Below are positions 50,723 to 59,600 of a stretch of 64,000 nucleotides of DNA, in pieces. Made by a program: the position numbers and the translations under genes. The DNA comes from Actinosynnema sp. ALI-1.44. GTDB lineage: Bacteria > Actinomycetota > Actinomycetes > Mycobacteriales > Pseudonocardiaceae. Within the stretch, counting starts at the first letter, position 1. Each line of letters starts with the position of its first letter. Where the stretch lies: the NCBI RefSeq assembly GCF_001984155.1, contig NZ_MTQO01000033.1, positions 62,001-126,000 on the forward strand, written 5' to 3'. A model generated the notes under the pieces. The model saw only the letters and a list, made by a program, of their open reading frames with translations. It did not search any database and was not told the DNA's origin.

Positions 50723-50770
50723 GCTGGAGTTGGGGCTGGAACAAGCGCTGGAACGAGCGCTGGAACCTCG
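50723..50770 (+). promoter_or_regulatory. Four direct repeats at 12-bp spacing
   Basis: GCTGGA recurs at 50723, 50735, 50747 and 50759, exactly 12 bp apart. The last three units are nearly complete 12-mers (GCTGGAACAAGC, GCTGGAACGAGC, GCTGGAACCTCG). The array lies in the promoter gap 150 bp before the small peptide gene. Regular direct repeats are the form of SARP and other tandem-binding activator sites. Confidence 0.5.
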
Positions 50771-50920
50771 GCCGCTCGCTCGAGAACCACCGAAGACAAC
50801 CGCGAAATGGGTTTTCTTGGACCTGGTTCGGTTGTCGGCAGCAGGTGGAGAATTGGTCAGGCGGGTCCAGGAAACCCGCGGACCCGGCGCCGCCGGTGAT
50901 CCTGTGGTAACGAGAAGGGG

Positions 50921-51016
50921 ATGGCAATGAAGAAGATGAAGAAGGTCGTCGTTCGCAAGACCGGCTCCGTCCGCCTGACCAGCCCGTGCAATACCTACGG
51001 AGCGCTCGCTTTCTGA
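50921..51016 (+). CDS. Small basic peptide, candidate RiPP precursor
   Basis: ATG 50921 or, better spaced from GAGAAGGGG, ATG 50927, gives 29-31 aa. The peptide starts MKKMKKVVVRKTGSVRLTSP and ends CNTYGALAF. It is strongly basic at the N-terminus and hydrophobic at the C-terminus with one Cys and one Tyr, like a short leader plus a core of about ten residues. It is followed by a 15-bp hairpin and then a PqqD-M50 protease gene. A small peptide, an RRE-containing membrane protease and a hairpin between them is a typical RiPP arrangement. It is too short for standard gene finders. Confidence 0.65.
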   Translation: MAMKKMKKVVVRKTGSVRLTSPCNTYGALAF

Positions 51017-51045
51017 TCGGTTTCCCAAGCCGGCACAAAGGAAGT

Positions 51046-51081
51046 CGGCGGCACCCGTGGATCTCGCCACGGGTGCCGCCG
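51046..51081 (+). terminator. 15-bp hairpin between precursor and protease (attenuator-like)
   Basis: Perfect arms CGGCGGCACCCGTGG / CCACGGGTGCCGCCG with a 6-nt loop, 30 bp after the small peptide stop and 28 bp before the protease start. Such partial terminators or stabilisers let precursor transcripts exceed enzyme transcripts. Confidence 0.75.
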
Positions 51082-51109
51082 TTCCCGGAGAGACAGCAGT
51101 GGAGCAGCC

Positions 51110-52339
51110 ATGTCCCGGACACACCTTTCCTTCCACCGGCTCACCGTTGTGGACGAGGGCGACGAGGTCGTGATCGGACGGCCGGACACCGACTCGTACG
51201 CGGTCTTTCCCCAGTCAGCCGGCGAACTGCTCGTCAAACTCTGTGACGGCATGAGCATCTCCGAGGCGGCCGACTGGTACGAGGCCCGTGAGGGAGAACC
51301 GGTCGACATGGACGACTTCGTCGACACCCTCACGGAACTCGGCTTCCTGCGGGACAGCCCGGACAACACCGAGCAACCGGCCCCGGCTGCCACACCGGTA
51401 CGTCTCGTCTGGCTCGGCAGGGCACTCTTCGCCCCAGCGGCAATGGCGTGCTACGTCGCTCTCGCAGTGTGCTGTGCCTGGGTCCTCATCACGGTTCCGC
51501 AGGTCCGTCCACAACCCTTGAACCTGTTCTTCACCGACTCACTGCTGGTGATCGAGGTGATCCTGCTGATCGGCGGGACTGTCGGAATGGGCATTCACGA
51601 AGGGTTCCATGTACTTGCCGGTCGGCGGCTCGGCATGCCGAGCAGGCTCAGCATCGGGGCCCGCCTGTACTTCGTCGTCTTCGAGACGACCCTGCAGGGT
51701 CTGCTCGGCGTTCCTCGCAGGAAGCGTTATCTGCCCTTCCTCGCAGGCATGCTGGCCGACGGCGTGTTGTTCTGCGCTCTCACCCTGATCGCCGCGCTCC
51801 TGCACGATCCCTCGCAGGTGCTGCCCTGGTCCGGACGACTGGCGCTCGCGCTCGCGTTTCTGACGATGCTGCGGTTCGCCTGGCAGTTCTACTTCTTCCT
51901 CAGAACCGACCTCTACTATGTCGTCACCACCGCACTGGGTTGTCAGGATCTGCACGGGGCTACCCGCGCGTACCTGCACAACCGGCTGCGCCGTTTCGTG
52001 TTCCGTCGATGGTCCGAAGTGGACGAGACAGCGTGGACGGAGCGCGACAGACGATTCGTCCCCGTGTACGGACCACTGATGATCGGCGGGGTGGTGGTGC
52101 TGCTCGGCATGGCGGCCGTTGCGATGCTGCCTGCCGCGCTGAAGGCGCTCGACATGCTCGCCGAAGGCCTGTTCGGCAGCGGTGCGGTAGCACGGGTCTT
52201 GGACGCGGTCGCCTTCCTGATCCTGGGGTTCGCCCCGGTCACGGTCGCGCTCGGCATCCACGTCCGGGCGTGGCTGCGCCGTCTCAACCGAAGGCGGTCG
52301 AACTCCGCACAGGGCCTGGCACAGAAGGGAAATCCATGA
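51110..52339 (+). CDS. PqqD-M50 membrane metalloprotease
   Basis: 409 aa. Residues 1-85 are a PqqD/RRE-like domain (VVIGRPDTDSYAVFPQSAGE, LLVKLCDGMSISEAADWYEA, ELGFLRD). Residues 100-409 are a polytopic membrane domain with the site-2-type zinc motif HEGFH in VGMGIHEGFHVLAGRRLGMP and further helices (LAGMLADGVLFCALTLIAAL, MIGGVVVLLGMAAVAMLPAA). Members of this class (YydH-like) process and export RiPPs. The fused RRE suggests direct recognition of the small basic peptide encoded upstream. The stop overlaps the ATG of the TPR gene. Confidence 0.85.
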   Translation: MSRTHLSFHRLTVVDEGDEVVIGRPDTDSYAVFPQSAGELLVKLCDGMSISEAADWYEAREGEPVDMDDFVDTLTELGFLRDSPDNTEQPAPAATPVRLVWLGRALFAPAAMACYVALAVCCAWVLITVPQVRPQPLNLFFTDSLLVIEVILLIGGTVGMGIHEGFHVLAGRRLGMPSRLSIGARLYFVVFETTLQGLLGVPRRKRYLPFLAGMLADGVLFCALTLIAALLHDPSQVLPWSGRLALALAFLTMLRFAWQFYFFLRTDLYYVVTTALGCQDLHGATRAYLHNRLRRFVFRRWSEVDETAWTERDRRFVPVYGPLMIGGVVVLLGMAAVAMLPAALKALDMLAEGLFGSGAVARVLDAVAFLILGFAPVTVALGIHVRAWLRRLNRRRSNSAQGLAQKGNP

Positions 52340-54435
52340 ACACCTCGACCAAACACGTTTGGGTCACCGGCGAGTGTGCGGCGGTTCGCCTGCAGGCGAT
52401 GGCGGCCTTGCCACCGGCAGACGTCTCGGTGAGCTGCCACCGGCTGCTGCGGGGTCCGTACACCGGCGTGAGTTCGGTACTCGCCGACCTGGTGCCGCGC
52501 ATCCAGCGGCAGTGGCCGGACCTGGTGTGGGCGCACAGGTTCGCGATCCTGACTGTGGCGCCTCAGCTTGAGGACGTGATCGGCCCGGTAGAGAAGAACC
52601 TGACCATGTCGTCGACCGGGGAGGAGCGCACGCGCTACCAGGGCGGTCTTGGCAGGCGCGCCTCGCACGGAGTCACCGAACTGCTTGTCTCCTATGCCGT
52701 CCGGCGGGACCAGGGACCGCTCGTCCTGAACTTCGATGCCGTCGACGCGGCCGACTTCACCGACCAGGAGTTTTTGGCGATCCTGCTTCGCCGGGCCGCT
52801 CCTGATCAGGTCCACGTGCGGATTGGCGCGGCGCCGAGCACGCTGCCAGACGAGCTGGTTTCCGCGCTACAGGCGCACACCGACCCCAAGCACGTGCCCG
52901 GTGCGGAACCGCCGCCGGTACGCGGCGACGACGAATTGCTGCATGCCTTCATCGAATCAGGCGGCACCAGCGACGATCCCGCCGAGCGCGACGCCTGGTT
53001 GCGCGCGGACGCCGGACGCCGCGCGGCACTGCACGACGCGCAGGCTGACAGGCTCATACGGACAGGGGACTTCGGTCATCGGCTTGGCGCTGTTCCATAC
53101 CACCTCGAACACGGCAGCGACCCCGGCGGAGCCGGTGTCGCCGCGTTCGAGGTCGCGGTGAACCACTGCATCGGAAACGGGCTCTACGAGGCGGCCCGTG
53201 AGCTGGCCACCCGGGCGTGTGCGATCACCGACCCGGTGCGCCAGCACCGGGAGTACTGCCTGTTCGTGGCGAAAATGGCGTTGAGTATCAGTCCCACGGA
53301 GCCGGATCAGGCGGAGAAGATGCTCAACGACCTCCGCAGGCGTTATCCGTATCCGAAAGTGCACATGTCGACCAGCTACTCGATTGCCATGCTGTACACC
53401 AAGTTCTATCCGCCCGCGCGCAGGGACCACGCTGTGGCCAAGGCGTTCGCGCAGAACGGGATCGCCATCGCGTCGAGCACGCCGAACCCACAGGATCGGG
53501 CGTTCTACACGGCTTTCCACCGTAACGGCTTGGCCCTCATCGAGCTCAACACGGGTAACCTCACCGAAGCGCTTCGACTGGTCACCTCCGGGATCGAGCT
53601 GTTGGAACAGGAGTTGCCCGCGGACAAACACCAGCTGCATCACTCGGTGCTGTTCCACAACAGGGCACGCCTGCACCAGGCACTCGGTATGTTCGACGAA
53701 GCAAAGCGCGACTTCGACCGCGCGATCGAGCTCGACCCGAACTTCTCCGAATACCTGTACGACCGCGGCAGCCTCGCCCGGTTGCGCGGCGACGCCGACG
53801 CGGCCATCGCGGACTACGAGAAGGCGATGAGCCTGAGTGCTCCGTATCCGGAGGCGTATTACAGCCGCGGCGACACCCGGGCGAGCAACGGCGACACCAC
53901 GGGCGCGCTCGCCGACTTCGACTACGTGCTCGAGCTCGAGCCGGATCACGTCGACGCGCTGATCAACCGGGCCGCGCTGCTGCTCGAATCCGGCGACGTG
54001 GACCGGGCGGCGGCAGATGTCCAGCGCGGTCTCGGGCTCGCACCCGACAGCGCACATCTGCTGTGTGCCCAAGGTCTGATCGCACTGGAGACCGGTGATC
54101 ACCCAGCTGCCAGGACCTCCTTCCAGGCCGCGCTCGCCGTAGATCCGGCCATGCACGCCGCCTTGGTCAACCACGCCGTACTCGACTACGAGGAGGGCGA
54201 CTTCGACGCCGCGGTCGAGAAGCTCACCGGCGCGCTGGACCACGTAAACGATGACCCCGACCTGTGGTTCAACCGTGGTGTCGCGCACCAGGCCGCTGAG
54301 CGGTACGCGGCGGCGATTGACGACTACACCGCCGCGCTGGCCCTGCCGGGCGCCGACCGCGCGGAGTTGCAGCGGCAAAGCGACCTTTGCCGGACGGCCA
54401 TGGGCACGCCGCTCACCCCGGCAGGCACCCAATGA
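52336..54435 (+). CDS. TPR protein
   Basis: 699 aa from ATG 52336 (ATGA overlap). Residues 1-230 are a mixed alpha/beta domain I do not recognise (LLVSYAVRRDQGPLVLNFDA, DFTDQEFLAILLRRA). From about 280 on it is a tetratricopeptide superhelix. The clearest repeats are LFHNRARLHQALGMFDEAKR, DFDRAIELDPNFSEYLYDRG, AYYSRGDTRASNGDTTGALA and ADFDYVLELEPDHVDALINR. It is probably a scaffold or regulator for the protease or NRPS complex, inferred from its place in the operon. Confidence 0.75.
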   Translation: MNTSTKHVWVTGECAAVRLQAMAALPPADVSVSCHRLLRGPYTGVSSVLADLVPRIQRQWPDLVWAHRFAILTVAPQLEDVIGPVEKNLTMSSTGEERTRYQGGLGRRASHGVTELLVSYAVRRDQGPLVLNFDAVDAADFTDQEFLAILLRRAAPDQVHVRIGAAPSTLPDELVSALQAHTDPKHVPGAEPPPVRGDDELLHAFIESGGTSDDPAERDAWLRADAGRRAALHDAQADRLIRTGDFGHRLGAVPYHLEHGSDPGGAGVAAFEVAVNHCIGNGLYEAARELATRACAITDPVRQHREYCLFVAKMALSISPTEPDQAEKMLNDLRRRYPYPKVHMSTSYSIAMLYTKFYPPARRDHAVAKAFAQNGIAIASSTPNPQDRAFYTAFHRNGLALIELNTGNLTEALRLVTSGIELLEQELPADKHQLHHSVLFHNRARLHQALGMFDEAKRDFDRAIELDPNFSEYLYDRGSLARLRGDADAAIADYEKAMSLSAPYPEAYYSRGDTRASNGDTTGALADFDYVLELEPDHVDALINRAALLLESGDVDRAAADVQRGLGLAPDSAHLLCAQGLIALETGDHPAARTSFQAALAVDPAMHAALVNHAVLDYEEGDFDAAVEKLTGALDHVNDDPDLWFNRGVAHQAAERYAAAIDDYTAALALPGADRAELQRQSDLCRTAMGTPLTPAGTQ

Positions 54436-54938
54436 CCGTCGACGCACGGCGATTCCGTGACGCCCTGGCCCGGGTGCCGACCTCGGTCGCGGTGGTGACC
54501 ACCGTGACCGGGGACCGGCACCCGTACGGGGTAACTATCGGTTCGCTGTGCTCGCTTTCCCTCGATCCCCAGCTCGTGATGTTCTCCCTGGACCGACGCA
54601 GCCGGTCACATGCCGTGTTCGCGGAAACCACCCGGTTCGTGGTGAACGTGTTGAGCGAGGGCCAGGCTCCGCTTGCCCGCCGGTTCGCCACCAGCGGGGT
54701 CGACCGGTTCGCCGATGGAGCTGCCATCACCCGCGGCGCATACGGGCTGCCGATCATCCCTGACGCGCTAGTGACAGTTCTGTGCACGCGCTACCGGGTG
54801 ATGCGCGCCGGCGACCACGGCATCGTCGTGGGTCTGGTGCACGAGGCCGAACTGCGGCAGGGGCATCCGCTGTTGTACTGCGACCGCAGCTACCGCGGTC
54901 TGACCGACCGTCGGCACAACGCGGTGCCGGCTCCGTAG
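54432..54938 (+). CDS. Flavin reductase domain protein
   Basis: 168 aa from ATG 54432 (ATGA overlap). The flavin_reduct fold is VPTSVAVVTTVTGDRHPYGV, TIGSLCSLSLDPQLVMFSLD, FVVNVLSEGQAPLARRFA, and the C-terminal GIVVGLVHEAELRQGHPLLY with CDRSYRGL. Such proteins supply reduced FMN/FAD to a two-component monooxygenase, or act directly as a flavin oxidoreductase. No monooxygenase gene follows in this operon, so it may oxidise or reduce the NRPS product itself or serve an enzyme elsewhere. Confidence 0.85.
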   Translation: MTVDARRFRDALARVPTSVAVVTTVTGDRHPYGVTIGSLCSLSLDPQLVMFSLDRRSRSHAVFAETTRFVVNVLSEGQAPLARRFATSGVDRFADGAAITRGAYGLPIIPDALVTVLCTRYRVMRAGDHGIVVGLVHEAELRQGHPLLYCDRSYRGLTDRRHNAVPAP

Positions 54939-54952
54939 GAGGTGCTACTGAC

Positions 54953-55189
54953 ATGGGAGTGGGTCGCCGCCAGGATGACAGCACGATCAGGCAGGTGATC
55001 GCCGACGTTCTCGGTGTGGAGTCGGTGTCGATGTCCGACAATCCGTTCGATCTCGGGCTGACCTCCATTCAGGCCATCCGGATCTGCGCGCGGATCCGGC
55101 ATGACCTCAGCCTCGATCCGGCGCCCGAATGCCTGCTGGGCAGTGCGACGGTCGCCGGTTTCGTCGCGACCGTGCGGGGACGTGGATGA
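54953..55189 (+). CDS. Stand-alone carrier protein (PCP/ACP)
   Basis: 78 aa from ATG 54953, with TAGGAGGTG upstream. The phosphopantetheine site is NPFDLGLTSIQAIRICARIR (Ser about residue 38), with helix ATVAGFVATV at the C-terminus. It is expected to be loaded by the adenylation protein whose ATG overlaps its stop (ATGA) and to donate the first residue to the condensation domain of the NRPS. Confidence 0.85.
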   Translation: MGVGRRQDDSTIRQVIADVLGVESVSMSDNPFDLGLTSIQAIRICARIRHDLSLDPAPECLLGSATVAGFVATVRGRG

Positions 55190-56616
55190 ACGGCACCGGA
55201 ACTGTTCACGGCGCAGTGGCGCGGCAGGCACGACTGCGGCCACAAGCGACGGCGGTCGTGTGCGGTGCCGATCGCGTTAGCTACGCCGAACTGGACCGGC
55301 GCGCCGACGCCTACGCGGCGGAGCTCATCAGTTCCGGCGTGCGGCCCGGCGGCATGGTGCCGGTTCTGCTGCCCAGGTCGGTGGACCTGGTCGTGGCACT
55401 GCTCGCCGTCCTCAAATGCGGGGCGGCCTATGCGGTGCCGGACCTCCGCTGGCCGCACGTACGGGTCCAGGACGTGATCGACCAGCTGGACCCGCCGCTG
55501 GTGATCACACGCCCACCGATGTGGGATCCCGGCCGGGTTGACCACATCAGGCCGGCACCCGACGACGAGGACGCGGCGGCGACGGTCTTCTTCACCTCCG
55601 GCACGACCGGTCGCGCGAAAGGTGTCATCTCCCCGCACCGCGCCACCATGCGGCTGTTCGCGCAACCGTCTGTGCGGTTGCCGATCGGCCGGACGATGCC
55701 GCAGGTCGCGCCCGGCTGTTGGGACGCCTTCAGCCTGGAGTTGTGGGGAATGCTGGCCACGGGCGGCACATCGGTCATCGTCGAGACCGATTTTCTGCTG
55801 CCACAGCACCTGCGCGCGCTGACCGTTGACACCATCTTTCTCACCTCGGCGTTGTTCGAGGTGGCCGTGGACGAGGACATCGACTGTTTCGCCGGCATCG
55901 CAACGGTCCTGACCGGCGGAGAGCGGATGTCGCAGGACCACGCGCGGCGATTCCTCCGGCGGTTCCCGACCTCGACTCTGATCAACTGCTACGGCCCGGT
56001 GGAGACGTGCGTGTTCGTGACCGCGCACCGTGTTCGTCCCGAGGACTGCGCCGCCGCCGGGGGCGTACCGGTCGGCCTCCCGATGCCGCATACGGAGGTG
56101 CATGTTCTCACCCGGACCGGCATGGCCGCCGTCGGTGCGATCGGCGAAATCGGTGTGTCCGGGCACGGCTTGGCGCTGGGGTACCTGAACGCACCCGCTC
56201 TGACACGAGAACGGTTCGTCACCGTGGAGGTGGACGGACTGCCACGCCGGGTGTACCGAACCGGTGACCTCGGCCAGGTGACCGACCAGGGGGTGCTGCA
56301 TTTCAGGGGGCGGCTGGACCGGCAGGTCAAGATCGCGGGCCACCGGGTCGAACCGGCGGAGCTGGAGGCGGTGTCGATGAGCGTGCCCGGCGTACGCACC
56401 TCTCGGGTGATGCCGGTGCTGGCGGAAGGCGGCGGTCGGAATGGGCTGGCACTGTACTACACGGCGGATCCCGGTGCACCGGCTCCGGCGGCGCTGCGCA
56501 GGTATCTGGCGTCGCGGCTGCCGTCCTACCTCGTGCCGCACACCGTCCGCCGGATCGACGCCTTCCCTTTCAGCGCGACAGGCAAGATCGACACCGAAGC
56601 ACTGCTGGAGCTCTGA
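55186..56616 (+). CDS. Stand-alone NRPS adenylation protein
   Basis: 476 aa, ATGA overlap with the carrier gene. Core motifs are all present: A3 VFFTSGTTGRAKGVI, A4 CWDAFSLELWG (with the amino-group-binding Asp), A5 INCYGPVETCVFV, A7 YRTGDLGQV, A8 GRLDRQVKIAGHRVEPAELE and A10 PFSATGKID with the catalytic Lys. The Asp in A4 supports an alpha-amino acid substrate; I cannot name the side chain by eye. It should charge the neighbouring carrier protein and provide the first residue of the product. Confidence 0.9.
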   Translation: MNGTGTVHGAVARQARLRPQATAVVCGADRVSYAELDRRADAYAAELISSGVRPGGMVPVLLPRSVDLVVALLAVLKCGAAYAVPDLRWPHVRVQDVIDQLDPPLVITRPPMWDPGRVDHIRPAPDDEDAAATVFFTSGTTGRAKGVISPHRATMRLFAQPSVRLPIGRTMPQVAPGCWDAFSLELWGMLATGGTSVIVETDFLLPQHLRALTVDTIFLTSALFEVAVDEDIDCFAGIATVLTGGERMSQDHARRFLRRFPTSTLINCYGPVETCVFVTAHRVRPEDCAAAGGVPVGLPMPHTEVHVLTRTGMAAVGAIGEIGVSGHGLALGYLNAPALTRERFVTVEVDGLPRRVYRTGDLGQVTDQGVLHFRGRLDRQVKIAGHRVEPAELEAVSMSVPGVRTSRVMPVLAEGGGRNGLALYYTADPGAPAPAALRRYLASRLPSYLVPHTVRRIDAFPFSATGKIDTEALLEL

Positions 56617-59600
56617 TGCACTACCCCATGTCGGCCGAACAGGAGGGCATCTGGCTCAGCGACCAACTTCAGGAGAAAGCCTCACGTTTCGTCGTGCCCT
56701 GGGTGCACCGGTTGCGTGGCAGGGTCGACTCCGCTGCGCTGACGTATGCGCTGTCCGCCGTCGTCCGGCGGCACGAGCCGCTGCGCAGCAGACTCACGGT
56801 CCTGGCTGGGCGCCCGGTTCAGGTGGTGTGCGCCGCAGAGCCGGTCCGGCTACGGATCATGGACGTGGGCGAGGCGGACCTGGACGCGGTGTTGCATCAG
56901 GTTGTGCGACAACCGCTTCCGCTCGACCGGTCGCCTCTGCTGCATGCGACGTTGCTGCGCGTCGGTGCCGAGGAGGCCGTACTCTGTCTCGCCATCCACC
57001 ACGCGGTGCTCGACGGCTGGTCGCTCGGCTTACTCAACCACGAGATCAGCGAGTACTACGCGGAGGCGGTCGGCGCGGCTCCGGCACGGGTCCCGCACAT
57101 CGCCTTGCGGTACGGAGAGCACACGCGCCGCGCTGTCGTCACAAGCCGTGACCTCCAGTTCTGGCGCGCGACCCTGCACGGTGTTCCGGCGCAGACGACG
57201 GTGCCGCCGGACCGGCAACGGCCAGCCACACTGGGTGTGGCGGGTGGCTGGGTTCCCGTTGTGATGGACGGACGGATCGGCGCCGTTGTACGCCGGTTCG
57301 CGCGGCAGGCCAGAGTAACGCCGTTCGCGGTGCTGATGAGTGCTCTCTCGGTTCTGGTGGGGAGGTTGAGCGGGCAGCAGGACACAGTCATCGGGACTCC
57401 CGTGTCTCGCAGGGACACCACCGAACTGGAGCCGCTGATCGCGTGTCTCACCGATGTCATGCCGGTACGGGCCCGTCCGGCGCCGGAGACATCTTTCGCC
57501 GAGTTCGTCGCGTCCGTCGCGCAGGCTGTGCGGGACATGATCGCTCATCGGCACGTGTCCTATCGCGATCTGGTGCGCGAGTGCGTTGCCGACTGGTCAT
57601 TGAGCGGGTCACCGCTTTTCCAGATCGTGTTGACGCTCGACGACGCTCCGCCGTCCGGCCTCGTGCTCCCCGGGGTGACCGCTGAGCAGTTGCCGGTGCA
57701 CAACGGGACAGCCAAGTACGACCTGTTCCTTGACCTGGCAGCCGTCGCGGGCGGGTTCTCCGGTGGGCTGGAGTACTCGACCGAGCTGTTTGACCGCTCG
57801 ACCGCCGAGCGGTTCGTCTCGCGGTGGCAGACCGTGCTGGTCGCCGCGCTGGCCGAGCCGCGGCAGCCGATCGGCGATCTCGACATTCTCCTTGTAGGCG
57901 AACGTGTCCAGCTTGGCTGGTGGTCCACGACTCGACCGGCTGTGGTGCGACCGCTGGCGCACGAGGCGTTCCTCGATCAGGCACGTGCCGCGCCGGACCG
58001 CGTGGCCGTCATCGATGATCGCCGCAGCCTCTCGTACGGTGAACTGGCAGCACGGTCTGATGCGCTCGCCGCACGGTTGGGACCGGGACCGCCAGGGCGA
58101 CGCGTCGCGGTCCTGTTGCGACGTTCAGCAGAACTACCGCTCGCGATGCTCGCGATCATGAGGGCAGGTGCGTGTTGTGTGGTCATTGACCCTGACCTCC
58201 CGGCCGAGCGGATCGCGTTCATGCTGGGGGACAGCGGGGCGACAACCGTGATCACCCGCCAATCGAAGGCCATTGCGCACGGACCGTGGCGACTGGTACT
58301 GATCGACGACCCCACCGACGGGACGACCCATCCGCCCGAGATCAGCCCCGAGGACCTCGCTTACGTGGTCTACACCTCCGGTTCGACAGGGCTGCCCAAA
58401 GGGGTCGCCATGCCGCACAGGTCGTTGGCGAACCTCGTCGCGTGGCAGGTGCGTACCTCCGGCTGCGGTGCGGGCACGCGGACGATGCAGGCCGCCACCC
58501 CGGGCTTCGACGTTGTCTTTCAGGAAGTCTTCGCCACGTGGGCGGCTGGTGGCACGCTGGTCGTCGCGGAGGGGCGGCGGGACGCGGAACGACTGCTCGA
58601 CCTGGTCGAGCGCCATCGGGTGAACCGCGTCTTCCTCGGCTTCTTCGCGCTGCAACAGGTCGCCGAATACGCGGTTGCGACGAACCGTGCGGTGCCCAGC
58701 CTCCGCGAGGTGATCAGTTCGGGAGAACAGGTGCACGTCACCCCGGCGATTCGGGTGTTCTTCCAGCGTATCGGCGCCTCGCTGGAAAACCAGTACGGGC
58801 CTTCCGAGACACATGTGGTGACCGCCGAGCGGCTCGCCGGCCCACCGGCGTCCTGGCCGACGCGGCCACCGATCGGTCGACCCGTCGACGGCGCCGAAGT
58901 GCGAGTGCTGGACGATCGGCTCCGTCCGCAGCCTGCCGGGGTCATCGGTGAGATCTACGTCGCCGGCGTGCCGGTCGCTGACGGCTACATCGGCCATCCT
59001 GAGCTGACCAGGGAACGGTTCGAGCGCCATGCCGATGTGCCGCTGTACCGGACGGGGGACCTCGGCAGGCTGCTGCCTGACGGACGGATCGAGTTCGTCG
59101 GCCGGACCGACCACCAGGTCAAGGTCCGCGGCTTCCGGGTGGAACTCGGTGAGGTCGAATCGGTGCTCAAGGAGATCGCGGGCATTCGTGACGCCGTGGT
59201 CGTCGCGCACGACGGCGCACTCGTCGCGTACTACATCGGTGACCACGAACCCCAGCGGCTGCGGGAAGCCATGGCGCGCCGCCTTCCTGGCCACGCGGTG
59301 CCGTTCCAGTTCGTTGCGGTCGACCACTTCCCGCTGACCACGAGCGGAAAGCCCGACAGGGCCGCACTCCGCCCTGTCCCGGCCAGGCGGTCCCACACTA
59401 CGGTCCTTTCACCGCGGCAACAACGGATCGCCGACATCTGGGCGGAGCTTCTTGGTGTCGATGATGTTGGCGCCGATGACGACTTCTTCGCTCTCGGCGG
59501 GAACTCGCTGTCGGCAACGCGTGTCGCATTGCGACTGCGTGCCGAGCTAGCGGCGCCCATTCCGGTCGCCGCGATCTTCACCCACTCGACGGTCGCCCGC

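Noticed and set aside
51448-52335. Upstream extension of the TPR frame (would make a 995-aa protein)
   Set aside because: It overlaps the whole membrane protease; the ATG at 52336 with ATGA overlap is the natural start.
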